DNA from: Streptomyces massasporeus
GTDB taxonomy: Bacteria > Actinomycetota > Actinomycetes > Streptomycetales > Streptomycetaceae
DNA: 64,000 bases
Assembly (NCBI RefSeq): GCF_014648995.1
Contig: NZ_BMSE01000009.1
Location: 240,649 to 304,648 of the forward strand
Direction of reading: 5' to 3'
The translations under genes and the position numbers were made by a program. The notes under the pieces are model-generated. The model was given only the letters and a program-made list of their open reading frames with translations. It searched no databases and had not been told where the DNA came from. This document shows, piece after piece, positions 8,539-15,753 of the stretch (the first letter of the stretch is position 1; each line of letters begins with the position of its first letter).

Positions 8539-8588
8539 CACCGGGCTCCTTTTCAACTGCGGAGACGCAGTTGAAAAGGAGCCCGGTG
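8539..8588 (+). terminator. 23-bp perfect hairpin terminator
   Basis: Arms at 8539-8561 and 8566-8588 are perfectly complementary over 23 bp with a GAGA tetraloop. It starts 7 bases after the preceding stop codon. It contains an AAAAGGAG stretch in the 3' arm. Confidence 0.85.
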
Positions 8589-8748
8589 CTTTGTGCCGTT
8601 CCCCCGCGCCGTTACCCCGGGCCGTTCCCCCGAATGAACGGCACGGCGCGGCAACAGGCATGGATCTCACGACGGTTTTCAGTGCGATGCGCGGAACGAA
8701 GAACGCACAACGCAGCGAGCTGAACGCCAAGAAAAGAAGAGGGGGACG

Positions 8749-9296
8749 ATGACCGGGATGCGCAGGGCCGCGCTCGCCCTGGGAGCCCCCCTTTTTTTGT
8801 CTGGGCCGGGCCGCCCCTGCCGATGCCGCCGCCCTACCAGGAGTCGCCCTCGTGGCGCCTGCCGGCGCCGGGGCCGGTCCAACCCCGGGACAGCACCGCT
8901 CACACCCGCCCGGACCAGGTCCGTGACGATACGGCGGCCGATATCGTCGACGCCGTCAACCGGCAGCGCGCCAGGGCCGATTGCGGACCCTTGCGGCTCC
9001 GCACCTCCCTCAACCGCGCCGCCCGGCGGCACAGTACCGACATGGCCCGCGAGCGGCGCCTCACCCACACCGGCAGCGACGGCAGCAGCCCCGCCGCGCG
9101 GATGCGGGACGCCGGCTACCACCCCGGCTACATCGCCGCCGGCCCCGGCACTCCCGAGTCCGCCGTTCGCACCTGGATCGACAGCTCCGAGCATCGGGAC
9201 ATCATCCTGACCTGCCGTTACATCCACACGGGCGTCGGCGTCGCGAATGGCCGCGGGGGACCCTGGTGGACGCTGGACCTGGCCGCCGGATATTGA
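8749..9296 (+). pseudogene. CAP/SCP-domain secreted protein, frame-disrupted
   Basis: A CAP (SCP/PR1-like) extracellular domain is encoded from about 8923 in one frame (DIVDAVNRQRARADCGPLRL, then RHSTDMARERRLTHTG, then STEHRD-like SSEHRDIIL), but this frame has no plausible start with a signal peptide. The ATG at 8749, with GAGGGGGA before it, opens MTGMRRAALALGAPLFL in another frame. The two frames part at a CCCCCC-TTTTTTT run (8786-8798). A third frame just after it reads LGRAAPADAAALPG, a convincing signal-peptide cleavage region, so at least two shifts would be needed. It may be a decaying gene or a homopolymer sequencing error. Confidence 0.55.
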
Positions 9297-9392
9297 GCCG
9301 GGCACTGCCCTTTCCTCGGTACACCACATGCGGGCCGCACCACTTGCCGCGGCCCCCCTTTCCATAGGGAAAGAGAGGGGGGCAAAAGGAAA

Positions 9393-9417
9393 GGCAAGGA
9401 GTCATCCGCTCCTTGCC
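9393..9417 (+). terminator. Hairpin terminator before rox
   Basis: Perfect 9-bp arms GGCAAGGAG and CTCCTTGCC with a 7-base loop, between the CAP gene and the rox promoter. Confidence 0.65.
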
Positions 9418-9427
9418 ACTCTCAACA

Positions 9428-9459
9428 TATAGCGCACGGGGGGTCTTGCGGCAAGGCCC
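9428..9459 (+). promoter_or_regulatory. rox promoter with rifamycin-associated element (RAE)
   Basis: TATAGC at 9428-9433 fits a -10 hexamer. Directly downstream, 9441-9459 reads GGGTCTTGCGGCAAGGCCC. The published 19-bp RAE, an inverted repeat in front of rifamycin-inactivating genes of actinomycetes, is as I remember it GGGGCTTGCGGCAAGGCCC, which would be one mismatch. Its place between the -10 and the start codon suggests rifamycin-inducible control of rox. Confidence 0.72.
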
Positions 9460-9518
9460 CCGTGGTGCCGCAGAATCTGCGACCTGAAGCCAGAAACAGG
9501 CGAAAACTGGGGTCTGTC

Positions 9519-10949
9519 TTGATTGATGTGATCATTGCCGGTGGTGGCCCGACCGGAATGATGCTGGCCGGAGAACTGCGGTTGCACGGCGTCGATGTGA
9601 TCGTGCTGGAGAAGGAGGCGGAGCCGCCTCCGAACGTCCGCGCGCTCGGTCTCCACGTACGCAGCATCGAGGTACTGGACCAGCGCGGTCTGCTGGAGCG
9701 GTTCCTGGCCGAGGGCAAGACGCACCCGGTCGGCGGTTTCGCCGGCCTCACCAAGCCGTCACCCGACCGGCTGGACACCGCACACGGGTATGTCCTCGGC
9801 ATCCCGCAACCCGTCACCGACCGCCTCCTGGCCGAGCACGCCGCCGAACTCGGCACCGACATCCGGCGCGGCCGCGCACTCGTCGAGCTGAGCCAGGACG
9901 GCGACGGGGTGACCGCCGAACTGGCCGACGGCACGCGGCTGCGCTCCCGCTACCTCGTCGGTTGCGACGGCGGCCGCAGCACGGTGCGCAAGCTGCTAGG
10001 CGTCGACTTCCCCGGCGAGCCCTCCAGGGTCGAGACGCTGCTGGGCGAGATGGAGTTGACCGCGTCGCAGGAGGAGCTGGCGGCCGTGATGGCCGAGGTC
10101 CGCAAGACCCATCTCCGGTTCGGGGCCATGCCGTTGGAGAACGGGGTGCACCGGGTCATCGTGCCCGCCGAGGGAGTGGCCGAGGACCGCACGGTCCCGC
10201 CGACCCTCGACGAGTTCAAGCAGCAACTGCGGAAGTTCGCCGGTACCGACTTCGGCGTGCACTCCCCGCGCTGGCTCTCCCGTTTCGGCGACGCCACCCG
10301 GCTGGCCGAGCGCTACCGCGTGGACCGGGTCCTGCTGGCCGGCGACGCCGCGCACATCCACCCGCCGACCGGCGGGCAGGGGCTCAACCTCGGCATCCAG
10401 GACGCGTTCAACCTCGGCTGGAAGCTGGCGGCCGCACTGCGCGGCTGGGCACCGGAAGGCCTGCTGGACAGCTACCACAGCGAACGTCACCCGGTGGCCG
10501 CTGCCGTGCTGGACAACACCCGGGCGCAGATGCAGCTGCTGTCACCCGAACCGGGACCGCAGGCCGTGCGCCGACTGCTGGCGGAGTTGATGGACTTCGA
10601 GGAGGTGAACCGCTACCTGATCGAGAAGATCACCGCGATCGCCGTCCGCTACGACTTCGAGGAAGGCCATGAACTGCTCGGCCGACGGCTGCGGGACGTG
10701 CGCTTGCGGCAGCGGGGCCGCCTCTACGAGCAGATGCGCGGCGGCCGCGGACTGCTGCTCGACCAGACCGGCGGCAGGCTCTCGGTGGCGGGCTGGGCGG
10801 ACCGGGTCGACCACGTCGTGGACGTCAGCGAAGAACTCGACGTGCCCGCGGTGCTGCTACGACCGGACGGCCATGTGGCCTGGGCCGGTGAGGACCAGCG
10901 GGACCTGCTCGACCGGCTGCCGCGGTGGTTCGGAGCGGCAACCGGCTGA
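9519..10949 (+). CDS. rox: Rifamycin monooxygenase, Rox family
   Basis: Flavin-dependent aromatic hydroxylase of the Rox type, 476 residues. Enzymes of this family hydroxylate rifamycins and linearise the ansa chain, so inactivating RNA polymerase inhibitors. FAD-binding GGGPTG is at residues 8-13; the DG motif is in YLVGCDGGRSTVRKLLG near 145; the GD motif is in LLAGDAAHIHPPTGGQGLN near 275. The TTG start is preferred because the family begins with IDVIIAGGGPTG. An upstream GTG at 9462 would begin just past the RAE and adds a 19-residue tail unlike the family. Homologues acting on other phenolic substrates exist, but the RAE upstream favours rifamycin. Confidence 0.82.
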   Translation: MIDVIIAGGGPTGMMLAGELRLHGVDVIVLEKEAEPPPNVRALGLHVRSIEVLDQRGLLERFLAEGKTHPVGGFAGLTKPSPDRLDTAHGYVLGIPQPVTDRLLAEHAAELGTDIRRGRALVELSQDGDGVTAELADGTRLRSRYLVGCDGGRSTVRKLLGVDFPGEPSRVETLLGEMELTASQEELAAVMAEVRKTHLRFGAMPLENGVHRVIVPAEGVAEDRTVPPTLDEFKQQLRKFAGTDFGVHSPRWLSRFGDATRLAERYRVDRVLLAGDAAHIHPPTGGQGLNLGIQDAFNLGWKLAAALRGWAPEGLLDSYHSERHPVAAAVLDNTRAQMQLLSPEPGPQAVRRLLAELMDFEEVNRYLIEKITAIAVRYDFEEGHELLGRRLRDVRLRQRGRLYEQMRGGRGLLLDQTGGRLSVAGWADRVDHVVDVSEELDVPAVLLRPDGHVAWAGEDQRDLLDRLPRWFGAATG

Positions 10950-10954
10950 GCGAG

Positions 10955-11029
10955 CCTTCAACGGCCGATGGGGTGGGGGCCTTGAACGGCCGACTGGGTG
11001 GGGGCCTGGAACTGCCGACGGGGCGGGGG
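10955..11029. repeat. Three tandem 25-bp repeats after rox
   Basis: Units at 10955, 10980 and 11005, each like CCTTGAACGGCCGACTGGGT ending in a G-run, with a few differences per copy. They separate rox from the MFS remnant. Confidence 0.8.
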
Positions 11030-11415
11030 CGGTCAGACCCGCCGCCCACCCCGCCCGCGCCTCTTCCCCGGCGTGGGCGAGTTCGATGTCGTGGTCGTCC
11101 ACGCCGGTGCCCGGGACCGCCAGCGACGCCACCCGGGGCGGGTGGCCGGTCGCGATGAGCGTGTACGCGCCGGGGTCCAAGTCGGAGGAGGCGTACGCCC
11201 CGTCGAGACCGGTCCGCGTCGTGGCGACCACGTTGCCCGCCGCGTCCGCCAGCGTCACCCGCGCGTCGCTCAGCGGCGCGCCCCCTCCGCGCACCGTGCC
11301 CCGCACCTGCGCGCCGGGCCACAGTCCCGCCGAAGGCCAGGACCGCGACGACGGCGTTCGCCCGTGGTGCCGCGGGCCCCCCGGTGCCGGAGGGTCGGGA
11401 AAGGGCGTGGGACAT
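11030..11415 (-). pseudogene. Remnant of an MFS exporter with a C-terminal carboxypeptidase-regulatory-like domain
   Basis: Read on the minus strand, the ATG at 11415 opens MSHALSRPSG and then RANAVVAVLAFGG, which is how many Streptomyces MFS drug exporters enter their first helix. The frame is then lost. About 15 codons later another frame gives a beta-sandwich domain (VRGTVRGGGAPLSDARV, GLDGAYASSDLDPGAYTLI, DDHDIELAHA), the tail found fused to such exporters. The 400 or more residues of membrane helices in between are absent. The domain's frame has no proper stop and runs through the 25-bp repeats into rox. This is an internally deleted gene. Confidence 0.55.
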
Positions 11416-11475
11416 GGCCGGGCCTCCGCAGGGGCGTCAAGGAACAGCGCGACCCGACCAAGCCAGGGCCATTGA

Positions 11476-11488
11476 TTGACTTAAGCAA
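11476..11488. promoter_or_regulatory. MarR-type operator-like box
   Basis: TTGACTTAAGCAA is a near-palindrome centred on CTTAAG, close to the TTGACTTAAGTCAA type of MarR-family site. It lies about 60 bases upstream of the MFS remnant's start on the minus strand and is probably its old operator. Confidence 0.4.
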
Positions 11489-11577
11489 CCCGATCGCATG
11501 CATACCCGCGGCCCTGCAAAAGGGCGGCCCCGCAGGGGAGAGGCATGTCCGGCCCACCCGCGCGGCACACTTGCCCC

Positions 11578-11790
11578 ATGTCCTCCCGCCGCAGAGTCTG
11601 CCCCGAGTGCCGCCGCGAGATCGCCGTCGTCGCCGGGCGGTACGCGCGCCACGACCCGCCCGGCGCCCGCGCGCACGGCGAACTCACCTCATGCCCGGGC
11701 TCCCGCCGCCAGGCCCGCCCGGGTCCTGAGCAACCCTCGTTGGACGGCTACACGGTCCCGGACTTCCCCGGCCAACTACCCCTGTTCTAG
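11578..11790 (+). CDS. Small CxxC protein, unknown function
   Basis: A 70-residue protein with an N-terminal half-zinc-ribbon (RRRVCPECRREIAVVAGRYA), a later single Cys in ELTSCPGSR and a conserved-looking end (DFPGQLPLF). One CPEC pair plus the single Cys is not a complete standard zinc ribbon. An alternative ATG at 11545 adds 11 residues and has a GGGGAG upstream; the shorter form is preferred because it starts close to the Cys motif. It converges on the next gene. Confidence 0.5.
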   Translation: MSSRRRVCPECRREIAVVAGRYARHDPPGARAHGELTSCPGSRRQARPGPEQPSLDGYTVPDFPGQLPLF

Positions 11791-11822
11791 GCCGGCCCCG
11801 ACCAGGCGGCCGGCCACCGGCG

Positions 11823-12479
11823 TCAGTTCCCCGCCACCGACCTCACTGCCACCGACACCGGCGTCGGCCCGCTGATCAGCTCCAGAGTGAGCCCGGCCGT
11901 CGCGGGGGTGTCCACCAGCTCCGCCAGCACGGCGGCCACGTCGTCGCGCGGAATCGTGCCGCGGCCCGTGTGTGCCTCCAGGCGTACCAGACCGGTGCCG
12001 GCGTCGTCGGTGAGCCCGCCGGGGCGCAGGATCGTCCAGTCCAGGTCGTCCAGCCCGCGCACGTACTCGTCTGCCTCGCCCTTGGCGCGCAGGTACACGT
12101 CGAAGATCTCGTCCCCCTGGTGGCGCGGGTCGGCGCCCATGGACGACACGATCACAAAGCGCCGTACGCCCGCCTTCACCGCCGCGTCCGCGAAGAGGAC
12201 CGCCGCGGCCTTGTCCACCGTGTCCTTGCGGGCCACCCCGCTGCCCGGGCCCGCACCCGCCGCGAAGACCGCGGCGTCGGCACCCCTGAGCCGCTCCGCG
12301 ACCTCGTCCACGGACGCCTGCTCCAGGTCGAGCACGACCGGTTCGGCACCGGCCTGCCGCAAATCGTCGGCCTGCTCGGGCTTGCGGATGAGCCCGGCTG
12401 CCTCGTCCCCGCGCGCGGCGAGCAACCGCTCCAGCCGCAACGCGATCTGACCATGACCACCAGCGATGACAATGCGCAT
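11823..12479 (-). CDS. NAD(P)-binding atypical short-chain dehydrogenase
   Basis: Rossmann-fold protein of 218 residues of the NAD(P)H-binding SDR subgroup. The N-terminal MRIVIAGGHGQIALRL gives the GGHGQIA dinucleotide-binding loop, DLEQASVDEVAERLRG follows and FVIVSSMGADP at about 113-123 is the family's third strand. No classical YxxxK pair is clear, so it may be a sensor-like or NADPH-binding protein rather than a standard dehydrogenase. The ATG at 12479 is chosen because it places the nucleotide loop at the N-terminus; an in-frame upstream extension is unconvincing. The substrate is unknown. Confidence 0.8.
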   Translation of the reverse strand: MRIVIAGGHGQIALRLERLLAARGDEAAGLIRKPEQADDLRQAGAEPVVLDLEQASVDEVAERLRGADAAVFAAGAGPGSGVARKDTVDKAAAVLFADAAVKAGVRRFVIVSSMGADPRHQGDEIFDVYLRAKGEADEYVRGLDDLDWTILRPGGLTDDAGTGLVRLEAHTGRGTIPRDDVAAVLAELVDTPATAGLTLELISGPTPVSVAVRSVAGN

Positions 12480-12680
12480 GCCTTCGACCGTACGCCTGGA
12501 CAGCACCACCCGCCGCACGACCTCGCCCACACCACGCCGCACATCCCACGGCACTTCGCCCCGCCCCGCCGCAGGCGCTACTGCTCTCCGCCCACAAAAC
12601 GCCTCAGGCCCACGGCGCTCCGGCCCCGCTCCCGCCGCATGCCCTGCAGCACTCCGCCCGCTCCCACGCCCGCCCCGGCC

Positions 12681-13940
12681 CTACGGCACGTCCCCCCGCC
12701 CCTGCCGCGGCAGTCCCAGCTCCGCCGAAGCCGCCGAACTGCAGTACTCCCGCACCGCGCTGGTCCGCGCCACCACGCGCCCCTGGTGCACCACGATCCG
12801 GCTGTAGGCCAGCGACAGCACCCCCGCGAGCCGCTCCCCGCGCACCGCGAGCAACTCGGCCGGGAACCCCGCCTCCACCCGCACCTGGGGCAGCCCCAGC
12901 ACCGCCCGCGCCGACGCGCTCACGGCGTCGTACGCCTCCTCGGGCGGCAAGCCGTAGCGCGAGGCCAGCAGGAAGGCCGCCTCCAGCGGGTCGCCACGCC
13001 CCACCGGGTTGGACACGTCCCGCAGTGCACCGCTCCCGGCGGCCACCCGCACCCCGGCCGCGCGCAGCAGCCGTACCGGAGCCGCCCCCCGGCGGTCGAC
13101 GCCGCCGCAGCCGCCCTGCGGCAGGCACACCACCGCCACTCCGGCCGCCGCGAGTTGGTCGGCCGTCCGCGAGGCCACCTCGGAGGGCAGCCGGCCGAGG
13201 TCGCCGCACGGGCTCAGGGTCACGCCGGGGCGCAGTCCGCCCGCCATCGCCGCGAGCCGGGCCAGCCGGGCCGGGTCGCCGGCGTCCGTGTGCAGGTCGA
13301 CCGGGCAGCCGTGCTCGGAGGCCATCTCCAGGACCGCCTCCACGTACCCCGTCGGATCCGGGTCGAGGTCCGGCCGCCCGCCCACCACCGAGGCGCCCAT
13401 CTTCACCGCGTCCCGCAGCATCGCCAGTCCGTCCGCGCCGGCGACCCCGGTCAGCACCCGGGGCATCGCGACCGTCGTCAGCTCCGCCAGTCCGCGCAGC
13501 GACCGCCGCGCCTGCAGCACGGCCGTCAGCGCGCCCAGCCCCTGGACGTCCCCCACGCGTACGTGCGCCCGCATCGCCGTCGCCCCGTGCCCGAGCTGGA
13601 GCAGCGCGGCCTCCGTCGCCCGGCGCTGCACGTCCTGCGGTTCGTAGGAGACAGGACCTTCGGCGTCGGCCGACAGGGCCGTGTCGGCGTGGGCGTGCGG
13701 CTCGGCCGGGGCCGGCAGCAGCAGATAGCCGCTGAGGTCCACCCGTGCCCGGCACGCGCGCGTGCCGCCCGCTCCCAGGCTGCCGGCTGTGCCGACCGCC
13801 TCGATGCGCCCGCCGCCCAGCCGCACGTCCACGGTCCGGCCGTCGGTGAGCCGCGCTCCGCACAGCAGCAGCGAGGACGGGTCGGCCGCGCCAGGCGAGG
13901 ACGACGGGGGCGGTGGTGGCTGCGGCCGGCTGTCGGGCAT
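12681..13940 (-). CDS. Cytosine-deaminase-like amidohydrolase, probably lacking most metal ligands
   Basis: Amidohydrolase-fold protein of 419 residues that aligns by eye with CodA-type cytosine deaminases along its length (LLLPAPAEPHAHADTAL near 95-110, DAVKMGASVVGG, CPVDLHTDAGDPARL, GSGALRDVSNPVG, SASARAVLGLP). The first HxH is kept. By comparison with the E. coli enzyme, the helper Glu of HCDE is Ala here (HTDA), the later His (SHT) is Pro (SPC) and the catalytic Asp of GHDD is Gly. It is likely inactive as a deaminase or has another function. The start ATG has CTGGAG upstream. Confidence 0.72.
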   Translation of the reverse strand: MPDSRPQPPPPPSSSPGAADPSSLLLCGARLTDGRTVDVRLGGGRIEAVGTAGSLGAGGTRACRARVDLSGYLLLPAPAEPHAHADTALSADAEGPVSYEPQDVQRRATEAALLQLGHGATAMRAHVRVGDVQGLGALTAVLQARRSLRGLAELTTVAMPRVLTGVAGADGLAMLRDAVKMGASVVGGRPDLDPDPTGYVEAVLEMASEHGCPVDLHTDAGDPARLARLAAMAGGLRPGVTLSPCGDLGRLPSEVASRTADQLAAAGVAVVCLPQGGCGGVDRRGAAPVRLLRAAGVRVAAGSGALRDVSNPVGRGDPLEAAFLLASRYGLPPEEAYDAVSASARAVLGLPQVRVEAGFPAELLAVRGERLAGVLSLAYSRIVVHQGRVVARTSAVREYCSSAASAELGLPRQGRGDVP

Positions 13941-14137
13941 CGCACTCCAGGGGCTCGGGCTGCGCGCGGGAGGACGCGTGATCACACAGAGTGAGACGAG
14001 CCTAGGACGGCCTCCCGTCCGCGGCCGGGAGGAGCGCAATAGTCGTACCGGCGTGGTCCGCTCGCGGGGCGGGAGGCGCCCCACGGGGCTGCCGGGAGGA
14101 CGGTCCGGGCGCCCGGGGTGGGTGCCTCGAAACGGAT

Positions 14138-14167
14138 TTGGGTGAACGGCGGCGGAGCGTGTAATGT
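14138..14167 (+). promoter_or_regulatory. Promoter of the tRNA-Thr/tRNA-Met/rpmG unit
   Basis: TTGGGT (14138-14143), an 18-base spacer and TAATGT (14162-14167), ending 11 bases before tRNA-Thr. Confidence 0.6.
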
Positions 14168-14178
14168 CTTCATCGCTC

Positions 14179-14251
14179 GCCCCAATAGCTCAGTCGGCAG
14201 AGCGTCTCCATGGTAAGGAGAAGGTCAACGGTTCGATTCCGTTTTGGGGCT
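14179..14251 (+). tRNA. tRNA-Thr (GGT anticodon)
   Basis: Complete cloverleaf of 73 nt: acceptor GCCCCAA with TTGGGGC, anticodon stem TCTCC/GGAGA with loop ATGGTAA (anticodon GGT), T arm AACGG-TTCGATT-CCGTT. CCA is not encoded. Confidence 0.95.
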
Positions 14252-14298
14252 CTGGTGTGACTGGCTCCCGTCGCGAGACGGGGTCCGGACCACATCAA

Positions 14299-14371
14299 AG
14301 CGGTGTAGCTCAGTCGGTAGAGCAAGCGGCTCATAATCGCTGTGTCACCGGTTCAAGTCCGGTCACCGCTA
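14299..14371 (+). tRNA. tRNA-Met (CAT anticodon)
   Basis: Acceptor AGCGGTG with CACCGCT, anticodon stem AGCGG/TCGCT with loop CTCATAA (CAT), T arm ACCGG-TTCAAGT-CCGGT. The paired first base of the acceptor (A-T) marks it as elongator rather than initiator. It lies between tRNA-Thr and rpmG, probably co-transcribed. Confidence 0.93.
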
Positions 14372-14461
14372 CTGACAGTAGCCGATTGCGGGGTCGGTCC
14401 TTCGATCGGCTACTCTTTCTTGCGTTGAATATGTCCATCCGTTCGTCTTAGGAGCACTCAC

Positions 14462-14626
14462 GTGGCTGCCACCGACGTCCGCCCGAAGATCACGCTGGCC
14501 TGCGTGGAGTGCAAGGAGCGGAACTACATCACCAAGAAGAACCGGCGTAACAACCCGGATCGTCTTGAGATGAAGAAGCACTGCCCGCGTTGCAACGCGC
14601 ACACCGCGCACCGCGAAACGCGATAA
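14462..14626 (+). CDS. rpmG: 50S ribosomal protein L33
   Basis: Large-subunit protein of 54 residues. The zinc-binding form is shown by CVECK near residue 14 and CPRCN near residue 42. GTG start with AGGAGC 8 bases upstream. It follows tRNA-Thr and tRNA-Met closely, an arrangement conserved in Streptomyces. More than one L33 gene is usual in the genus; this is the Cys-containing type. Confidence 0.95.
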   Translation: MAATDVRPKITLACVECKERNYITKKNRRNNPDRLEMKKHCPRCNAHTAHRETR

Positions 14627-14640
14627 TTCAGGCTCGTACA

Positions 14641-14674
14641 CGAGGCCGTTCCCGAGAGATCGGGGGCGGCCTCG
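14641..14674 (+). terminator. Hairpin terminator after rpmG
   Basis: Arms CGAGGCCG (14641-14648) and CGGCCTCG (14667-14674) around an 18-base loop that itself contains CCCGAGAGATCGGGGG. Confidence 0.6.
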
Positions 14675-14726
14675 CGTCGTTGAGGGACCCGTACCGGTCA
14701 GTAGAGCTACCAGGAGGTACCGAGCC

Positions 14727-15179
14727 ATGGCGCTCGACCAGTCCTTCGTGGGGCGGACGTACCCGCCCACCGCGCCCTACGAGGTGGGCCGGGAGAAGAT
14801 CCGTGAGTTCGCCGAGGCGGTCGGGGACGCCAACCCGGCGTACACGGACGCGGAGGCCGCCAAGGCACTCGGTCACCCCGATGTGATCGCCCCGCCGACC
14901 TTCGTCTTCGCGATCACCTTCAAGGCCGCCGGCGAGGTCGTCCAGGACCCGCAGCTCGGCCTGGACTACAGCCGCGTGGTGCACGGCGACCAGAAGTTCG
15001 CCTACCGCCGCCCGGTCCGCGCCGGCGACCGGCTCACGGTCACCTCGACCATCGAGGCGATCAAGTCCCTCGCGGGCAACGACATCGTGGACATCCGCGG
15101 CGAGGTCCACGACGAGGCCGGCGAGCACGTCGTGACCGCCTGGACCAAGCTCGTGGCCCGCGCGGCCGAGGAGGCGTGA
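14727..15179 (+). CDS. MaoC-like dehydratase subunit, N-terminal type (HadA-like)
   Basis: Hot-dog-fold protein of 150 residues of the MaoC N-terminal family. In mycobacteria such a subunit (HadA/HadC) pairs with HadB to form a (3R)-hydroxyacyl-ACP dehydratase in type II fatty acid synthesis. FVGRTYPPTAPYEVGREKI opens the domain and VIAPPTFVFAITF and YRRPVRAGDRLTVTSTI continue it. This half lacks the catalytic DxxxxH motif, as expected for the substrate-binding partner. AGGAGG precedes the ATG. The stop overlaps the next start (GTGA). Confidence 0.88.
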   Translation: MALDQSFVGRTYPPTAPYEVGREKIREFAEAVGDANPAYTDAEAAKALGHPDVIAPPTFVFAITFKAAGEVVQDPQLGLDYSRVVHGDQKFAYRRPVRAGDRLTVTSTIEAIKSLAGNDIVDIRGEVHDEAGEHVVTAWTKLVARAAEEA

Positions 15180-15616
15180 GCGACCCCATGACCGCGAAGA
15201 TCTCCTACACCGACGTCGAGGTCGGCACCGAACTGCCCGCGCAGACCTTCCCCGTGACCCGCGACACCCTCGTCCGGTATGCGGGCGCCTCCGGCGACTT
15301 CAACCCGATCCACTGGAACGAGAAGTTCGCCAAGGAGGTCGGCCTGCCCGACGTCATCGCGCACGGCATGTTCACCATGGCCGAAGCGATCCGCGTCGTC
15401 ACCGACTGGACCGGCGACCCGGGCGCGGTCGTCGAGTACGGCGTCCGCTTCACCAAGCCCGTCGTCGTCCCGAACGACGGCGAGGGCGCCGTGATCGAGG
15501 TGGCCGGCAAGGTTGCCGCCCTGCTCGACGACAACACCGTCCGCGTGGACCTGACCGCGACCTGCGCCGGGCAGAAGGTGCTGGGCATGTCCAGGGCGGT
15601 CGTACGACTGGCCTGA
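15176..15616 (+). CDS. MaoC-like dehydratase, catalytic subunit (HadB-like)
   Basis: Catalytic partner of the preceding gene, 146 residues. The hydratase motif is present as the D and H of GASGDFNPIHWNEKFAKEVG near residues 41-47, followed by DVIAHGMFTMAEAIR. It probably dehydrates 3-hydroxyacyl thioesters as a heterodimer with the upstream product; the four-base overlap of the genes supports equal expression. An alternative ATG lies four codons in (MTAKISYTDVEVG). Whether it serves primary fatty acid synthesis or another acyl pathway cannot be told here. Confidence 0.88.
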   Translation: MSDPMTAKISYTDVEVGTELPAQTFPVTRDTLVRYAGASGDFNPIHWNEKFAKEVGLPDVIAHGMFTMAEAIRVVTDWTGDPGAVVEYGVRFTKPVVVPNDGEGAVIEVAGKVAALLDDNTVRVDLTATCAGQKVLGMSRAVVRLA

Positions 15617-15633
15617 CACGGCCACGACGTGGT

Positions 15634-15668
15634 GTAAGGGGCGCTCTCCATGGAGGGGCGCCCCTTAC
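15634..15668 (+). terminator. Hairpin terminator after the dehydratase pair
   Basis: Perfect 11-bp arms GTAAGGGGCGC (15634-15644) and GCGCCCCTTAC (15658-15668). Confidence 0.75.
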
Positions 15669-15724
15669 GCGTGGAGTGGCTCCTTCTGTGCGTGGCGTGT
15701 GCGGGTCATTGCCCGCTTGACGTA

Positions 15725-15744
15725 GTTAGTGATTGAGCACTAAC
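15725..15744. promoter_or_regulatory. TetR operator 1 (autoregulatory site)
   Basis: GTTAGTGATTGAGCACTAAC: 7-bp perfect arms GTTAGTG and CACTAAC. It ends 9 bases before the regulator start codon and matches the site before the MFS gene at 14 of 20 positions. Confidence 0.75.
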
Positions 15745-15753
15745 TTCGAATGC

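Noticed and set aside
9462..9518. GTG at 9462 as the rox start
   Set aside because: It begins three bases after the RAE and adds 19 residues without homology; the TTG at 9519 gives the family N-terminus IDVIIAGGGPTG.
10857..11306. Minus-strand 149-residue frame as an intact secreted-domain protein
   Set aside because: It starts mid-domain without ribosome site or signal peptide, runs through 25-bp repeats into the antisense of rox, and is better explained as the tail of a deleted MFS exporter.
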